Below, in pieces: positions 1 through 8,179 of a stretch of 58,190 nucleotides of DNA. How positions within the stretch are numbered: position 1 is the first letter of the stretch; the number at the start of each line of letters is the position of its first letter. Origin of the DNA: an uncultured Prevotella sp. (GTDB lineage Bacteria; Bacteroidota; Bacteroidia; Bacteroidales; Bacteroidaceae); NCBI GenBank assembly GCA_900554695.1, contig USHV01000017.1, positions 1-58,190 of the forward strand, in the 5' to 3' direction. Below the pieces are notes generated by a model, which was not told where the DNA came from, ran no database searches, and saw only the letters and a list, made by a program, of their open reading frames with translations. Both the position numbers and the translations under genes were made by a program.

Positions 1-128
1 TGCAAAGATACTATTTTTTGAATGATTTTTCGCATTTCACTTACTTTTGACTATATTTAAAAATACTGATACAAAACGCGGGGAAAAGCACGTAAACCAT
101 GTATTGTGCTTGCGGTTACGATTTACCC

Positions 129-391
129 GTTGTGACAACGTGGGGTTATTATTTTGAAAATATAAGTTTACTATTATAACAACACGAATTTACTGTTATA
201 ACAACCCGAACTGCTCAACAACCTATTGCCGGCAGACTGTTATAACAACATGAGTTACTGTTATAACAACACGAGTTTATCGTTTTAATGATATGAATCC
301 ATCGTTTCAAAGACTTGAGCTTATTGTTATGACAACATGAGTCTATCATTTTAACAAAATGAATTCATAGTTTTAGCAACATTAATTCAAT
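129..391. repeat. Degenerate tandem array, 22-bp period, about 12 units
   Basis: Units begin near 129, 151, 173, 195, 217, 239, 260, 282, 304, 326, 348 and 370, so the period is 22 bp almost throughout with a single 21-bp step. The best units follow GTTATAACAACATGAGTTTA; the unit at 217 is badly decayed. The array is AT-rich, has no open reading frame of note and lies downstream of the hsp20 terminator. Its sequence is unrelated to the other 22-bp arrays in the window; only the period is shared. Confidence 0.85.
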
Positions 392-540
392 CATCACGCA
401 AGACCCGTCCTGTCACGGTTAATATTTCCCCCTGCTGTCATTAATTTCTCCGGCCTTCGATGATTCTTCATACCACAAACCATTCCCCACCGAATTTATG
501 CTCCCCTCACCAATCCCCATAAGGCGATATGAACATAAAC

Positions 541-574
541 AAAAAAAGACGCCCGCACACATTGTGCAGGCGCC
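541..574 (-). terminator. Intrinsic terminator of the hsp20 gene
   Basis: On the minus strand an 11-bp GC-rich stem (549-559 with 563-573, two G-U pairs, 3-nt loop) is followed by a run of seven T. It begins 29 bases after the hsp20 stop, so the gene is probably a single-gene transcript. Confidence 0.8.
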
Positions 575-602
575 ATATTATTCTTAGGCGATGACCTGAG
601 TA

Positions 603-1040
603 TTACTGGATTTCAATCTTGCGACACTCTTCCTTCTTCTCAGCCTCGGCTGTCTTAGGCAGCGAAACAGTCAATACACCGTTGTTGACATTTGCCGTTA
701 TGTGATCTTTGTCGACATTGTCCGGCAGTGTGAATGTCTGTTTGAACTGAGAATAAGAGAACTCGCGATGCAGGTATTTTCTGTTCTTAGATTCAGAACC
801 GTTTTTTTCGGTCTTCTTCTCCATACCTACTACAAGTTCGTTGTCATCGTTAAGATGCACATCAAAGTCATTTTTGCTCATTCCAGGTGCGGCAACCTCG
901 ATCTTGTAGTCCTTTTCTTCTTCAACTATGTTGACCGACGGAGCTGTCGTGTAGGCTTTTAACATCCTGTCATTGTCAAAGAAATCATTGAACAAATCTG
1001 GAAACCAACTCTGATCTGAAAATCTTTTGATAGGCATCAT
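603..1040 (-). CDS. Small heat shock protein, Hsp20/alpha-crystallin family
   Basis: A 145-residue cytoplasmic holdase chaperone that binds unfolding proteins and passes them to ATP-dependent chaperones. The alpha-crystallin domain spans roughly residues 35-135: it opens with the P-x-V-N-I-V motif, contains the typical A-P-G-M start of a core strand, and ends with the diagnostic G-V-L-T-V-S-L-P motif near residue 121. Length is normal for bacterial class A Hsp20. Two ATGs are adjacent at the start; a clear AGGAGG lies about 9 bases upstream, unusual in this window where most genes lack a Shine-Dalgarno. The gene stands alone with its own terminator (541-574). No CIRCE or other heat-shock operator was recognised. 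Confidence 0.93.
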   Translation of the reverse strand: MMPIKRFSDQSWFPDLFNDFFDNDRMLKAYTTAPSVNIVEEEKDYKIEVAAPGMSKNDFDVHLNDDNELVVGMEKKTEKNGSESKNRKYLHREFSYSQFKQTFTLPDNVDKDHITANVNNGVLTVSLPKTAEAEKKEECRKIEIQ

Positions 1041-1644
1041 AAATTAATCCTCCTGTTTTTATTTTATGTTACACTATTTCTTTTCGGCGTCCTCCGTTGT
1101 CTGGACTTCAGACGTTCGCTTATCATTATGCAACAAGCGTGCCTGTATGACGGTTTGTCAGCCGTGGAGAACCGCTTTTTAACAGTTGTGAAAACATTGT
1201 TAAACATTGCACGGGATGGTTTTAAACATACGTAAACTTTTTTCAACATAGCGTCATGGAAAGTATGACAAAAAGTGACATATTGACACAAGAAGATAAT
1301 GTATGAAGTACAGGAACTTATAAAGATGCTATACGAAATGTAAGAAATCAAGATAAACAGAAGTCACGATGTGAAAAAAACATATGCCTTGGAAAAGACG
1401 GACGGGAAGCAAGAAATACGGGCACGGACATGCGGTGAATGGTCACCGCACCTACGATAAAATCCGCTCAGACCTGTGAGACGAAATTTATAGTAGGCAC
1501 GAGGCGAAACATTCTGGCACTCATACAGAATTGATTAATACGTGGAAGGGGCTCAATCATAGGACAGTATAGACCCAATCGGATAATAATGTTGGCTTCA
1601 TCGCCTTGCGACGGTCTTAACGCAGCCCGCGGGACATGGCGCAC
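1041..1644. other. Intergenic region with one perfect inverted repeat
   Basis: About 600 bases between hsp20 and the histidine kinase gene. No convincing gene was found; a 95-codon minus-strand frame at 1064-1351 has Cys/Phe-rich composition unlike a real protein. At 1431-1450 there is a perfect 8-bp inverted repeat (TGCGGTGA, 4-base loop, TCACCGCA) without a T run, which could be an operator or an RNA hairpin. Confidence 0.5.
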
Positions 1645-4113
1645 TTAGGCTTCAGAATGAAGCACAGCCTCCAGCTCAAGGCGTATCTTCTCCATCCCTT
1701 CTATCGCAGCCGAACAACAATCCTTGAATTCCTGTCCGGTGAGCGAATCTACCTTTGCCGCCGATAGTCTGTCGAGCTCTGAAACGACGTCGGCCTTTAT
1801 CATGGTGAGCACGGGCAGAGCCTTATGCGACACACGTGCGGCAGCCTTGCGGTCGCCACCGTCGGCAGCGGCACGCAGTGCATCCTCGTGGGTCGTAAGC
1901 TCGCCATAGAAGCTCGTGAGAATCTCACGTTCAGCCTCCTCATCGCCGGCGGCAAAAGCTGTGAGCGGCGCGAAACGTCCGGACGATTCGGGCTTGTGAG
2001 CGTCCGAAGTCTCCACCTTGCGCCCTGTAACCGACATTATGACATCGGCAAGAGCGTCCATGTCGAACGGCTTGAACAGACACTCGTCGAACCCGGCTTC
2101 CTCAAACTGCGGGCGCGCTCCCTTGTCGTGGGCAGTCATGGCCACCACCGCCATGTGGCTGTGGTCGATGGAACGGATGAAGTCGGCGCCGTTCATCTCG
2201 GGCATCTCTATGTCGGTTATCAGTATGTCGAACTTTGCCGAGGCGAGCTGTTTGCGTGCCTCAGCTATATGCCGGCACACCGTCAGCCGCCATTTGCCTT
2301 CCGAGAGCCGCGAGAGCATCTCCATGAGCAGTTGCAGCTGCAGCTTGTCGTCGTCAATGATTATGATGTCAAGACTGTCGCACGTGGGCAGCTTCAGCGT
2401 TTTCTTCTCTTCTTCCTGCTCCGGCTTTTCCTCTGTGGCCTCCGAAACTTTCACCGGAATTGTGACGAAGAACGTAGTGCCCTGACCCTTGACCGACTTC
2501 AGCGAGACGTTGCCGCCAAGCAGGGTGACGAGCTCACGGGTGATGGACAGTCCCAGACCCACGCCCTCTATGCCCTGCGCTCCTTCAAGACGCGTGAAGG
2601 CATCGAACACCCGCCGGCTCTCCTCCGGCGTCATTCCCTGACCTGTGTCCGACACGCGGAGCAGCAACCTGCCGTTTCTCACTCCCGCCGTGACACGCAC
2701 CTCGCCCACGAATGTGTATTTCAGGGCGTTGCTGAGCAGATTGTCTATTATCTGACGTATGCGGAAAGCGTCGCCCAGACACACGCTGCCGCCACAGTCG
2801 GACGTTGCACACACGAGCTTCAGACTCTTGGCGTCGGCCTGCGGACGCATCTCCTCCACACAGTCGGACACGAGCTGCGACGGACGGAAACTGACGTTCT
2901 TCACCTCAACGCGCCCGTTCTCCAGCTGATGATAGTCGAGCAATGCCTCGACAAGGCGCAGCAGATGGGTGGCAGAGTTGCGTATGTTCTTCAGATACAG
3001 GGCCGGTTTGCCGCTGTTGACAAACTCGCCCAGGAGTCCGATGAAGCCAGATATCGAGGCCGCCGGAGCCTTTATGTCGTGCGTAATGGTGAGCAACAGC
3101 CGTTCGCGTTGCTGCAAGAGCTGTTCGCTGCGGTTCTTCGCCGCCTCCAGGTTTTCGCGATATTCCTTCTCACGCTGCACGTCGCGACGAATGTTTATGA
3201 GCAGCACCACGGCCGAGAGCAGCACCACGGCCGAGAGCAGTATGATTTTGTTCATCACCGCACGACGCTCCGCCATGTCGTGATCGAAAGAAGCCTGCAC
3301 CGACAGATAGGCGTCGGTGCGTATGTCTTTCAGCAACTGGTCTATGCGCTGTGCCAGTTGCACGCCCACAAGCTGAATGTCTTGCTCGCTCCGGTCTATG
3401 TCGGCCTTGTGCTCGCGCCTGCTCTCCGTCTCCGCCTTCTTTATCTCGGCAAGCACGTCAGCCACCGTGTCGCCAATGTTGACACTGCGCTTCACACTGT
3501 CGGCTGTGAGTGTACCGCTGTTTGAGCGCACGCTCACCGTGTCGTTGCGCGACTTACGGAATGCGTCGGCAAGACGTCCGAAGAAATTCTTTTTGGTCTT
3601 CACCACCTCATACACAGTCTCACGTCTCTCGCGCATCTCCGTTCCCTTGGGATGAATGACGAGCGAGTCGCGTCCTGTATACAGATTGTGTAGTTTGCTG
3701 TTGAGATAGCTTCCACCTCCGTTGCGCGACATCACCTCCATCATGACACGCGTGTTCTCACGCTTTCGCTCGAGCAAAAGAATGAGCTGGTCTATCTTCA
3801 GTCTCAGCGTGGAATCGCCTATAAGCACGCGAAGACTGTCGGCAATGGTCTGCGTAACGGTCACCGAACGGTCGAACGCCGCCCAACTGTCTTCTATCCC
3901 GAAATATACGGAATGTTCGTTGTTGTTCATTTCCAGGAAACTGTATACGAGGCTGTCGGCCACGTTGCGCCTTTGCATGAATGTGCGCTCGGCCTCGTTC
4001 ATTTCGATGAATGAACGCGTGTTGCCATATACGAGCCACGCCGAAAGGCCAAGGATGAATACTACGAAAACATAGCCCAGGGCCACCTTGAGCGGAACGC
4101 TGATTTTTCTCAT
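1645..4113 (-). CDS. Hybrid histidine kinase (sensor-HisKA-HATPase-REC-HPt)
   Basis: An 822-residue inner-membrane phosphorelay kinase. Order: TM1 near residues 6-28; periplasmic, largely helical sensor to about 285; TM2 about 287-308; HisKA with the H-box T-H-D-I-K-A-P near 345; HATPase with N-box N-N-L-L-S-N-A-L-K-Y, D-T-G-Q-G-M and G-V-G-L-G-L; receiver with acidic D-D-D and phospho-Asp in I-T-D-I-E-M-P near 634; C-terminal HPt-like helix bundle with S-H-K-A-L-P. An ATG 29 codons upstream is in frame, but a TAnnTTTG element at 4142-4149 lies between the two, so 4113 is preferred. The likely partner is the sigma54 response regulator at 4748-6091, with a small secreted peptide gene between them. 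The periplasmic ligand is unknown. TM2 contains a tandem six-residue duplication. Confidence 0.9.
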   Translation of the reverse strand: MRKISVPLKVALGYVFVVFILGLSAWLVYGNTRSFIEMNEAERTFMQRRNVADSLVYSFLEMNNNEHSVYFGIEDSWAAFDRSVTVTQTIADSLRVLIGDSTLRLKIDQLILLLERKRENTRVMMEVMSRNGGGSYLNSKLHNLYTGRDSLVIHPKGTEMRERRETVYEVVKTKKNFFGRLADAFRKSRNDTVSVRSNSGTLTADSVKRSVNIGDTVADVLAEIKKAETESRREHKADIDRSEQDIQLVGVQLAQRIDQLLKDIRTDAYLSVQASFDHDMAERRAVMNKIILLSAVVLLSAVVLLINIRRDVQREKEYRENLEAAKNRSEQLLQQRERLLLTITHDIKAPAASISGFIGLLGEFVNSGKPALYLKNIRNSATHLLRLVEALLDYHQLENGRVEVKNVSFRPSQLVSDCVEEMRPQADAKSLKLVCATSDCGGSVCLGDAFRIRQIIDNLLSNALKYTFVGEVRVTAGVRNGRLLLRVSDTGQGMTPEESRRVFDAFTRLEGAQGIEGVGLGLSITRELVTLLGGNVSLKSVKGQGTTFFVTIPVKVSEATEEKPEQEEEKKTLKLPTCDSLDIIIIDDDKLQLQLLMEMLSRLSEGKWRLTVCRHIAEARKQLASAKFDILITDIEMPEMNGADFIRSIDHSHMAVVAMTAHDKGARPQFEEAGFDECLFKPFDMDALADVIMSVTGRKVETSDAHKPESSGRFAPLTAFAAGDEEAEREILTSFYGELTTHEDALRAAADGGDRKAAARVSHKALPVLTMIKADVVSELDRLSAAKVDSLTGQEFKDCCSAAIEGMEKIRLELEAVLHSEA
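3199..3240 (-). repeat. 18-bp in-frame tandem duplication in the kinase gene
   Basis: Two identical 18-bp copies followed by the first six bases of a third encode S-A-V-V-L-L twice within transmembrane helix 2 of the histidine kinase. Slippage here would lengthen or shorten the helix by six residues without breaking the frame. Coordinates may be off by a base. Confidence 0.8.
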
Positions 4114-4141
4114 CTCGTGTCTGCTTCTTGATTTACGGTTA

Positions 4142-4175
4142 CAAAAATAGCAATATAATGATGAACGACGGCAAA
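4142..4175 (-). promoter_or_regulatory. Putative promoter of the hybrid kinase gene
   Basis: On the minus strand TTTG (4172-4175) and TATTTTTG (4142-4149) match the Bacteroidota -33 and -7 boxes, with a slightly long 22-base spacer. The predicted transcript starts about 20-25 bases upstream of the ATG at 4113, supporting that start. Confidence 0.5.
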
Positions 4176-4237
4176 ACGTCTGATTAAAAAAAGAAAACAC
4201 GCACGAAGAACGGCCGACGGCATACCGTAAAAAAGAA

Positions 4238-4271
4238 GTTCCGGCTGCCGAAATATATCGACAACCGGAAC
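4238..4271 (-). terminator. Terminator after the small secreted peptide gene
   Basis: A 7-bp stem (GTTCCGG/CCGGAAC) with an extendable base, followed on the minus strand by TTCTTTTTT. It separates the small peptide gene from the kinase gene. Confidence 0.65.
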
Positions 4272-4346
4272 CAACTGTTGTTTAATGCTTCCTTAAAACC
4301 GTCATGTCAGAAAATAATTTTCTAATAGTGTCTTTCTCTTTATGGC

Positions 4347-4553
4347 TTACTGCAGTACGATGGTAGCAGGAGATGTTTGTGCTGTGCTGTCGCATACGGC
4401 GTTGCTGTCGGCCGGTACAACCGGTGTTGCTACGCTGTCCGGCTCGTCCTGAAGAGAAACAGGAGCTACTACTGAAGATTCACGACTTGCAAATACGTTG
4501 CTTACTGAAACTACCATTGTTGCTGCAAGAGCTGCAAAAAATAACTTTTTCAT
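4347..4553 (-). CDS. Small secreted peptide, 68 residues, unknown function
   Basis: The frame can be extended upstream to 4625, but the preferred start at 4553 gives a textbook signal peptide: M-K-K, then a hydrophobic Leu/Phe/Ala/Val stretch, then a probable cleavage site after V-F-A-S near residue 23. The mature part of about 45 residues is rich in Val, Asp, Ser, Pro and Thr, contains one Cys and has no recognisable domain. It lies between a sigma54 response regulator and a hybrid histidine kinase, all on the same strand, and has its own terminator at 4238-4271. Location suggests a possible link with that signalling pair, but this is inference only. No family recognised. Confidence 0.6.
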   Translation of the reverse strand: MKKLFFAALAATMVVSVSNVFASRESSVVAPVSLQDEPDSVATPVVPADSNAVCDSTAQTSPATIVLQ

Positions 4554-4747
4554 AATCTTATTGTTTTTAAATTTGTGAATATTTTCGTTGTTTGTTCGCT
4601 TAATATAGTGCAACGGGCGTGCCAAAACGTGCCAAACAAGCGTATGTCACTGATAATGAGCGAATTAATAAAAACAATAAGTAAAATCGCTATTGGGGAA
4701 AGTGTGGAAACAGTGTGGAATTTTTCCACACATTTTTGTGGAATCCT

Positions 4748-6091
4748 CTACAAATCGATTCCGTATTTCTGCATTTTGTTATACAGAGTCTTGCGGTCGA
4801 TGGCCAACAGGCGCGCAGTCTTGCTCTTATTGCCTCCGGTGGCACGCAAGGCGGCCTTGATGCGCTGAAGCTCGTCGTTCTCGTCGCGCAAAGCCATGTT
4901 CTCGTGATTGACAGGGCCGAGCGACTGCGACAGTTCTTCCACACCTATATATTGTCCGCGCGTGAGCAGCGTGGCGCGCTTCACCACATTGTTGAGCTCG
5001 CGCAAGTTGCCGGGCCAGTCGTAGCGTGCAAGCATCTCTGAAGCCTTGTCGTCGAAGCCGAGCACATTGCGGCCCAGCTCCTCGTCGGCCTGCTTCACGA
5101 AGAGGTCGGCAAAGAGGAAAAGATCGTTGCCCCGCTCCTTGAGCTCAGGCATACGGATGGTGAACTCGCTTATGCGATGATACAGATCTTCGCGGAATCC
5201 TCCGTCAGCAACACGCTCGGCAAGATTCTCGTTGGTGGCGCAGATGAGCCGAATATCGACTTCTATCTCCTTGGTAGAGCCTACAGGACGCACGCGCCGC
5301 TCCTGCAAGGCACGCAAAAGCTGCACCTGAACGTCGTAGGCAAGATTGCCGACCTCGTCTAGAAAAAGCGTACCTCCGTCCGCTTCCTCGAACGCTCCCT
5401 TCTTATCTGTCAACGCACCGGTGAACGCTCCCTTGACATGACCGAAGAATTCGGATGCCGCCACATCCTTTGGTATGGCTCCGCAGTCTATGGCAAGAAA
5501 CCTCTTGTCTGCCCTACGGCTCAGCTCGTGTATGCGTCTGGCGGCATATTCCTTTCCCGTACCGCTCGCACCGAGTATGAGGACAGACATCGGTGTGGGC
5601 GCAACGAGCGAGATGTATTCGTAAAGTTGCTTTGAGGCGCGGTCGTTTCCTTCTATGTGTCGCGGCACAGTCTGAGTGGAAGCCGACGGTTGTGCGGTCG
5701 CCACTATGGGCGCGACCTGAGCCGGACGCTTTGACAGGGCATCGTTGATTTTCTGTAGAAGTACGTCAGGCTGAAGCGGCTTGGCAATATAGTCAGCCGC
5801 TCCCGACTTCATGGCAAGCACCGCATTCTGCACTTCGGCATAACTGGTCATCACGATGAAAGGGATGTCCATGTCGCACTGACGCATCCACTCGAGCAGA
5901 ACAAGACCGTCATGGTCTGGCAGACGCAGGTCGGACAATATAAGATCGTAGGTGTTTCCGGAATCCTGCAACTTTGACTTAGCTGCCGAGACCGAGCTAA
6001 CCTTTTCTGAAACAAAACCCTTTCTGCGCAGCCACGAGTTGATCATCGTGCCAAATGTTATGTCGTCTTCTACAATAAGTATGCTTGCCAT
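4748..6091 (-). CDS. Sigma54-dependent response regulator, NtrC/AtoC family
   Basis: A 447-residue cytoplasmic transcription activator. The receiver (1-120) has acidic residues D9/D10, phospho-acceptor D54 in L-S-D-L-R-L-P, T82 and K104. The AAA+ domain (about 143-385) has Walker A G-A-S-G-T-G-K-E, the sigma54-contacting G-A-F-T-G-A loop near 223, Walker B in G-G-T-L-F-L-D-E, and an arginine-finger region. A C-terminal Fis-type helix-turn-helix (A-L-R-A-T-G-G-N-K-S-K-T-A-R-L-L) ends the protein. All catalytic features are present, so it should activate RpoN promoters when phosphorylated. The hybrid kinase 600 bases downstream on the same strand is the obvious candidate phosphodonor. The gene starts 12 bases after the tyrA stop and may be co-transcribed with the aromatic operon. 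Target genes are unknown. Confidence 0.92.
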   Translation of the reverse strand: MASILIVEDDITFGTMINSWLRRKGFVSEKVSSVSAAKSKLQDSGNTYDLILSDLRLPDHDGLVLLEWMRQCDMDIPFIVMTSYAEVQNAVLAMKSGAADYIAKPLQPDVLLQKINDALSKRPAQVAPIVATAQPSASTQTVPRHIEGNDRASKQLYEYISLVAPTPMSVLILGASGTGKEYAARRIHELSRRADKRFLAIDCGAIPKDVAASEFFGHVKGAFTGALTDKKGAFEEADGGTLFLDEVGNLAYDVQVQLLRALQERRVRPVGSTKEIEVDIRLICATNENLAERVADGGFREDLYHRISEFTIRMPELKERGNDLFLFADLFVKQADEELGRNVLGFDDKASEMLARYDWPGNLRELNNVVKRATLLTRGQYIGVEELSQSLGPVNHENMALRDENDELQRIKAALRATGGNKSKTARLLAIDRKTLYNKMQKYGIDL

Positions 6092-6103
6092 TAACTGTAT
6101 TTA

Positions 6104-6898
6104 TTATTTTATATTGTCAAGATCAGGCTTGACATTGTTGCGGATCTTCGTGAGATATGCTTTCATACGTTCCGAATCCTTATTGTCTATGATGTCGAGA
6201 AGCTCCTTGAGCTCATCGCGTATCTTCGCAACCTGATCGTGGGTGTAAGGATTGAACAGCACCTCCTGCAACAGATAGTCGTCCTCGCCGAGCACACCAC
6301 GCGCTATGGACATATGGCGTTTGAATGTCGTTCCGGGCGCGTCCTGATGCTTCATGACTGCCGCGAAGACAAATGTGCTGACAAAAGGAATACTGAGCGA
6401 ATAGGCCACCGTGCGGTCGTGCTCGTCGAATGTGTAATCATAGATGTTCAGTCCGAGCGATGCGTAAAGCTTCCTGAAGAACGATTGTCCCTCACGGCTG
6501 CCTTCGCTGATGATTATTGCGTTCTCATGACTGAGCTGACTCAGGTTTGCAAACGTAGGACCGAACATGGGATGGGTTGACACATAGGGATGGCCGCACT
6601 TTTCGTAGAAAGCGTGCAGTCCGGTCTTTACTGACGAGATGTCGCTCAACATGCACTGCGCAGGGAGATAAGGCATGACCTCCTCGAATGCGGGAATAGT
6701 ATATTTCACCGTCACGGCGTTGATAACCAGCTCGGGAGAGAAATCGCGTATTTCCTCCATATTGGTGAAACGCCGACAATTGTATGTGAAACGCATACGT
6801 AGAGGATCCTTCTCATATACTGCCGTCTCATGACTGAAACTGAGCAGGTCGAGAAAAAAACTTCCCATCTTACCTGCTCCCATTACCAATATTCTCAT
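6104..6898 (-). CDS. tyrA: Prephenate dehydrogenase (TyrA-like)
   Basis: A 264-residue enzyme converting prephenate to 4-hydroxyphenylpyruvate with reduction of NAD(P), the Tyr branch of aromatic synthesis. The N-terminal Rossmann motif is M-G-A-G-K-M-G; the family signature S-T-H-P-M-F-G-P with the catalytic His lies near residue 110. The C-terminal helical domain is present and there is no regulatory ACT domain, making it a short, minimal TyrA. It is the fourth gene of the pheA-aminotransferase-aroF-tyrA cluster, 100 bases after the DAHP synthase-chorismate mutase stop, so it is probably under the pheA attenuator. Preference between prephenate and arogenate cannot be told from sequence alone. 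Confidence 0.9.
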   Translation of the reverse strand: MRILVMGAGKMGSFFLDLLSFSHETAVYEKDPLRMRFTYNCRRFTNMEEIRDFSPELVINAVTVKYTIPAFEEVMPYLPAQCMLSDISSVKTGLHAFYEKCGHPYVSTHPMFGPTFANLSQLSHENAIIISEGSREGQSFFRKLYASLGLNIYDYTFDEHDRTVAYSLSIPFVSTFVFAAVMKHQDAPGTTFKRHMSIARGVLGEDDYLLQEVLFNPYTHDQVAKIRDELKELLDIIDNKDSERMKAYLTKIRNNVKPDLDNIK

Positions 6899-6998
6899 TG
6901 TTGTTCAAAATTACTACATAAAAATCATATGCAAGAATGATTTCTATTATTTTATGACAAAAATGTTTAAAGGGGTGTTTTTTGAGACCTTCGGACCG

Positions 6999-8066
6999 TT
7001 ATTGGTTGATTATCTCTATCTGCTGTCTTACAGACTCTTCGTGCACTTCCTCGAAGACGGAACGTATGAATTCGGAACTCATGCCGCAAAGAACGCCCTG
7101 TGCGCCACGCTTATCGAGTATCTCGTTGTAACGTGATGTCTGAAGCACGGTCATGTTGTGCTCTTTCTTATACTGTCCTATCTCACGGCAGACTCTCATT
7201 CGCTTTGCAAGAAGCTCTATAAGTTGGTTGTCCAACTCATCAATCTGCTTACGCAAAGCGTGTATTCCCTCGGTTGTCACCTTCTCATCGCGTATGACCA
7301 GAAGACTGAGAATATAGTCGAGCACATCCGGAGTGACCTGCTGCTTGGCATCGCTCCACGCGTTGTCGGGTGAGCAATGGCTCTCTACTATAAGACCATC
7401 GAAGCCGAGATCCATCGCCTGCTGGCAAAGAGGAGCAATCAACTCGCGCGTTCCGCCGATGTGACTCGGGTCGCACAATATTGGCAAAGAGGGATAACGA
7501 CGGCGCAGCTCGATAGGTATCTGCCACATAGGAAGGTTGCGGTAGATTTTCTTGTCATAGCTTGAGAATCCGCGATGAATGGCTGCGAGACGCGTGATGC
7601 CTGCCTGATTGATGCGCTCGAGCGCTCCGATCCACAACTCGAGGTCGGGATTGACAGGATTCTTCACCAATACCGGAACGTCAACACCCTTGAGACTGTC
7701 GGCCAATGCCTGCATGGCGAACGGGTTGGCAGAGGTGCGTGCACCCACCCAAAGGATGTCTATACCATACTTCAAAGCCAGTTCCACGTGTTCAGGAGTG
7801 GCGACCTCGGTGGCGACAAGCATGCCGGTGGTCTTCTTCACATTCTGAAGCCACGGCAGAGCAGCCTCGCCCTGTCCTTCGAATCCGCCCGGTTTGGTGC
7901 GAGGTTTCCACACTCCCGCACGGAACATACGGCAGCCTTTGTCTGCAAGCTGCTTCGCGGTTGTCATCACTTGCTCCTCAGACTCGGCAGAACATGGGCC
8001 TGCTATGACTATGGGGCGTTCGTTATTGTCACTCGGTAAACGTAATGGTTCTAAATTCAATGCCAT
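6999..8066 (-). CDS. aroF: DAHP synthase / chorismate mutase fusion
   Basis: A 355-residue bifunctional enzyme. Residues about 1-260 are the KDPG-aldolase-like DAHP synthase (short AroA-beta/type I form): I-A-G-P-C-S-A-E-S near 21 and G-V-W-K-P-R-T-K-P near 52 bind PEP and phosphate. Residues about 265-355 are an AroQ-type chorismate mutase: L-R-K-Q-I-D-E-L-D-N-Q-L followed by L-L-A-K-R-M. DAHP synthase starts the shikimate pathway; the mutase makes prephenate, used by the flanking pheA and tyrA products. In related fusions the mutase domain also mediates feedback inhibition by prephenate or chorismate. The gene belongs to the attenuator-controlled cluster; aroC, which makes chorismate, is far away at 36 kb. 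Confidence 0.94.
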   Translation of the reverse strand: MALNLEPLRLPSDNNERPIVIAGPCSAESEEQVMTTAKQLADKGCRMFRAGVWKPRTKPGGFEGQGEAALPWLQNVKKTTGMLVATEVATPEHVELALKYGIDILWVGARTSANPFAMQALADSLKGVDVPVLVKNPVNPDLELWIGALERINQAGITRLAAIHRGFSSYDKKIYRNLPMWQIPIELRRRYPSLPILCDPSHIGGTRELIAPLCQQAMDLGFDGLIVESHCSPDNAWSDAKQQVTPDVLDYILSLLVIRDEKVTTEGIHALRKQIDELDNQLIELLAKRMRVCREIGQYKKEHNMTVLQTSRYNEILDKRGAQGVLCGMSSEFIRSVFEEVHEESVRQQIEIINQ

Positions 8067-8179
8067 AGTAATTGTATTTTAAGTTTCTGGTTAATCGTTT
8101 GTGTCGGTTGTCGCAACAGAGGGGAAACCATGGTTATGGATATTCCGTAACGCGTGCGGCAACTGTATATTTATAAATA

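Noticed and set aside
3..10. Promoter -7 box (minus-strand TATCTTTG) at the very start of the window
   Set aside because: No -33 box at the right distance and the downstream gene lies outside the window, so it cannot be supported.
129..391. CRISPR array
   Set aside because: Units are degenerate and adjacent, with no unique spacers between identical repeats, and no cas genes are present.
1825..3525. 566-codon plus-strand frame
   Set aside because: It is antisense to the hybrid histidine kinase, whose domains are fully intact; a by-product of GC-rich codon use.
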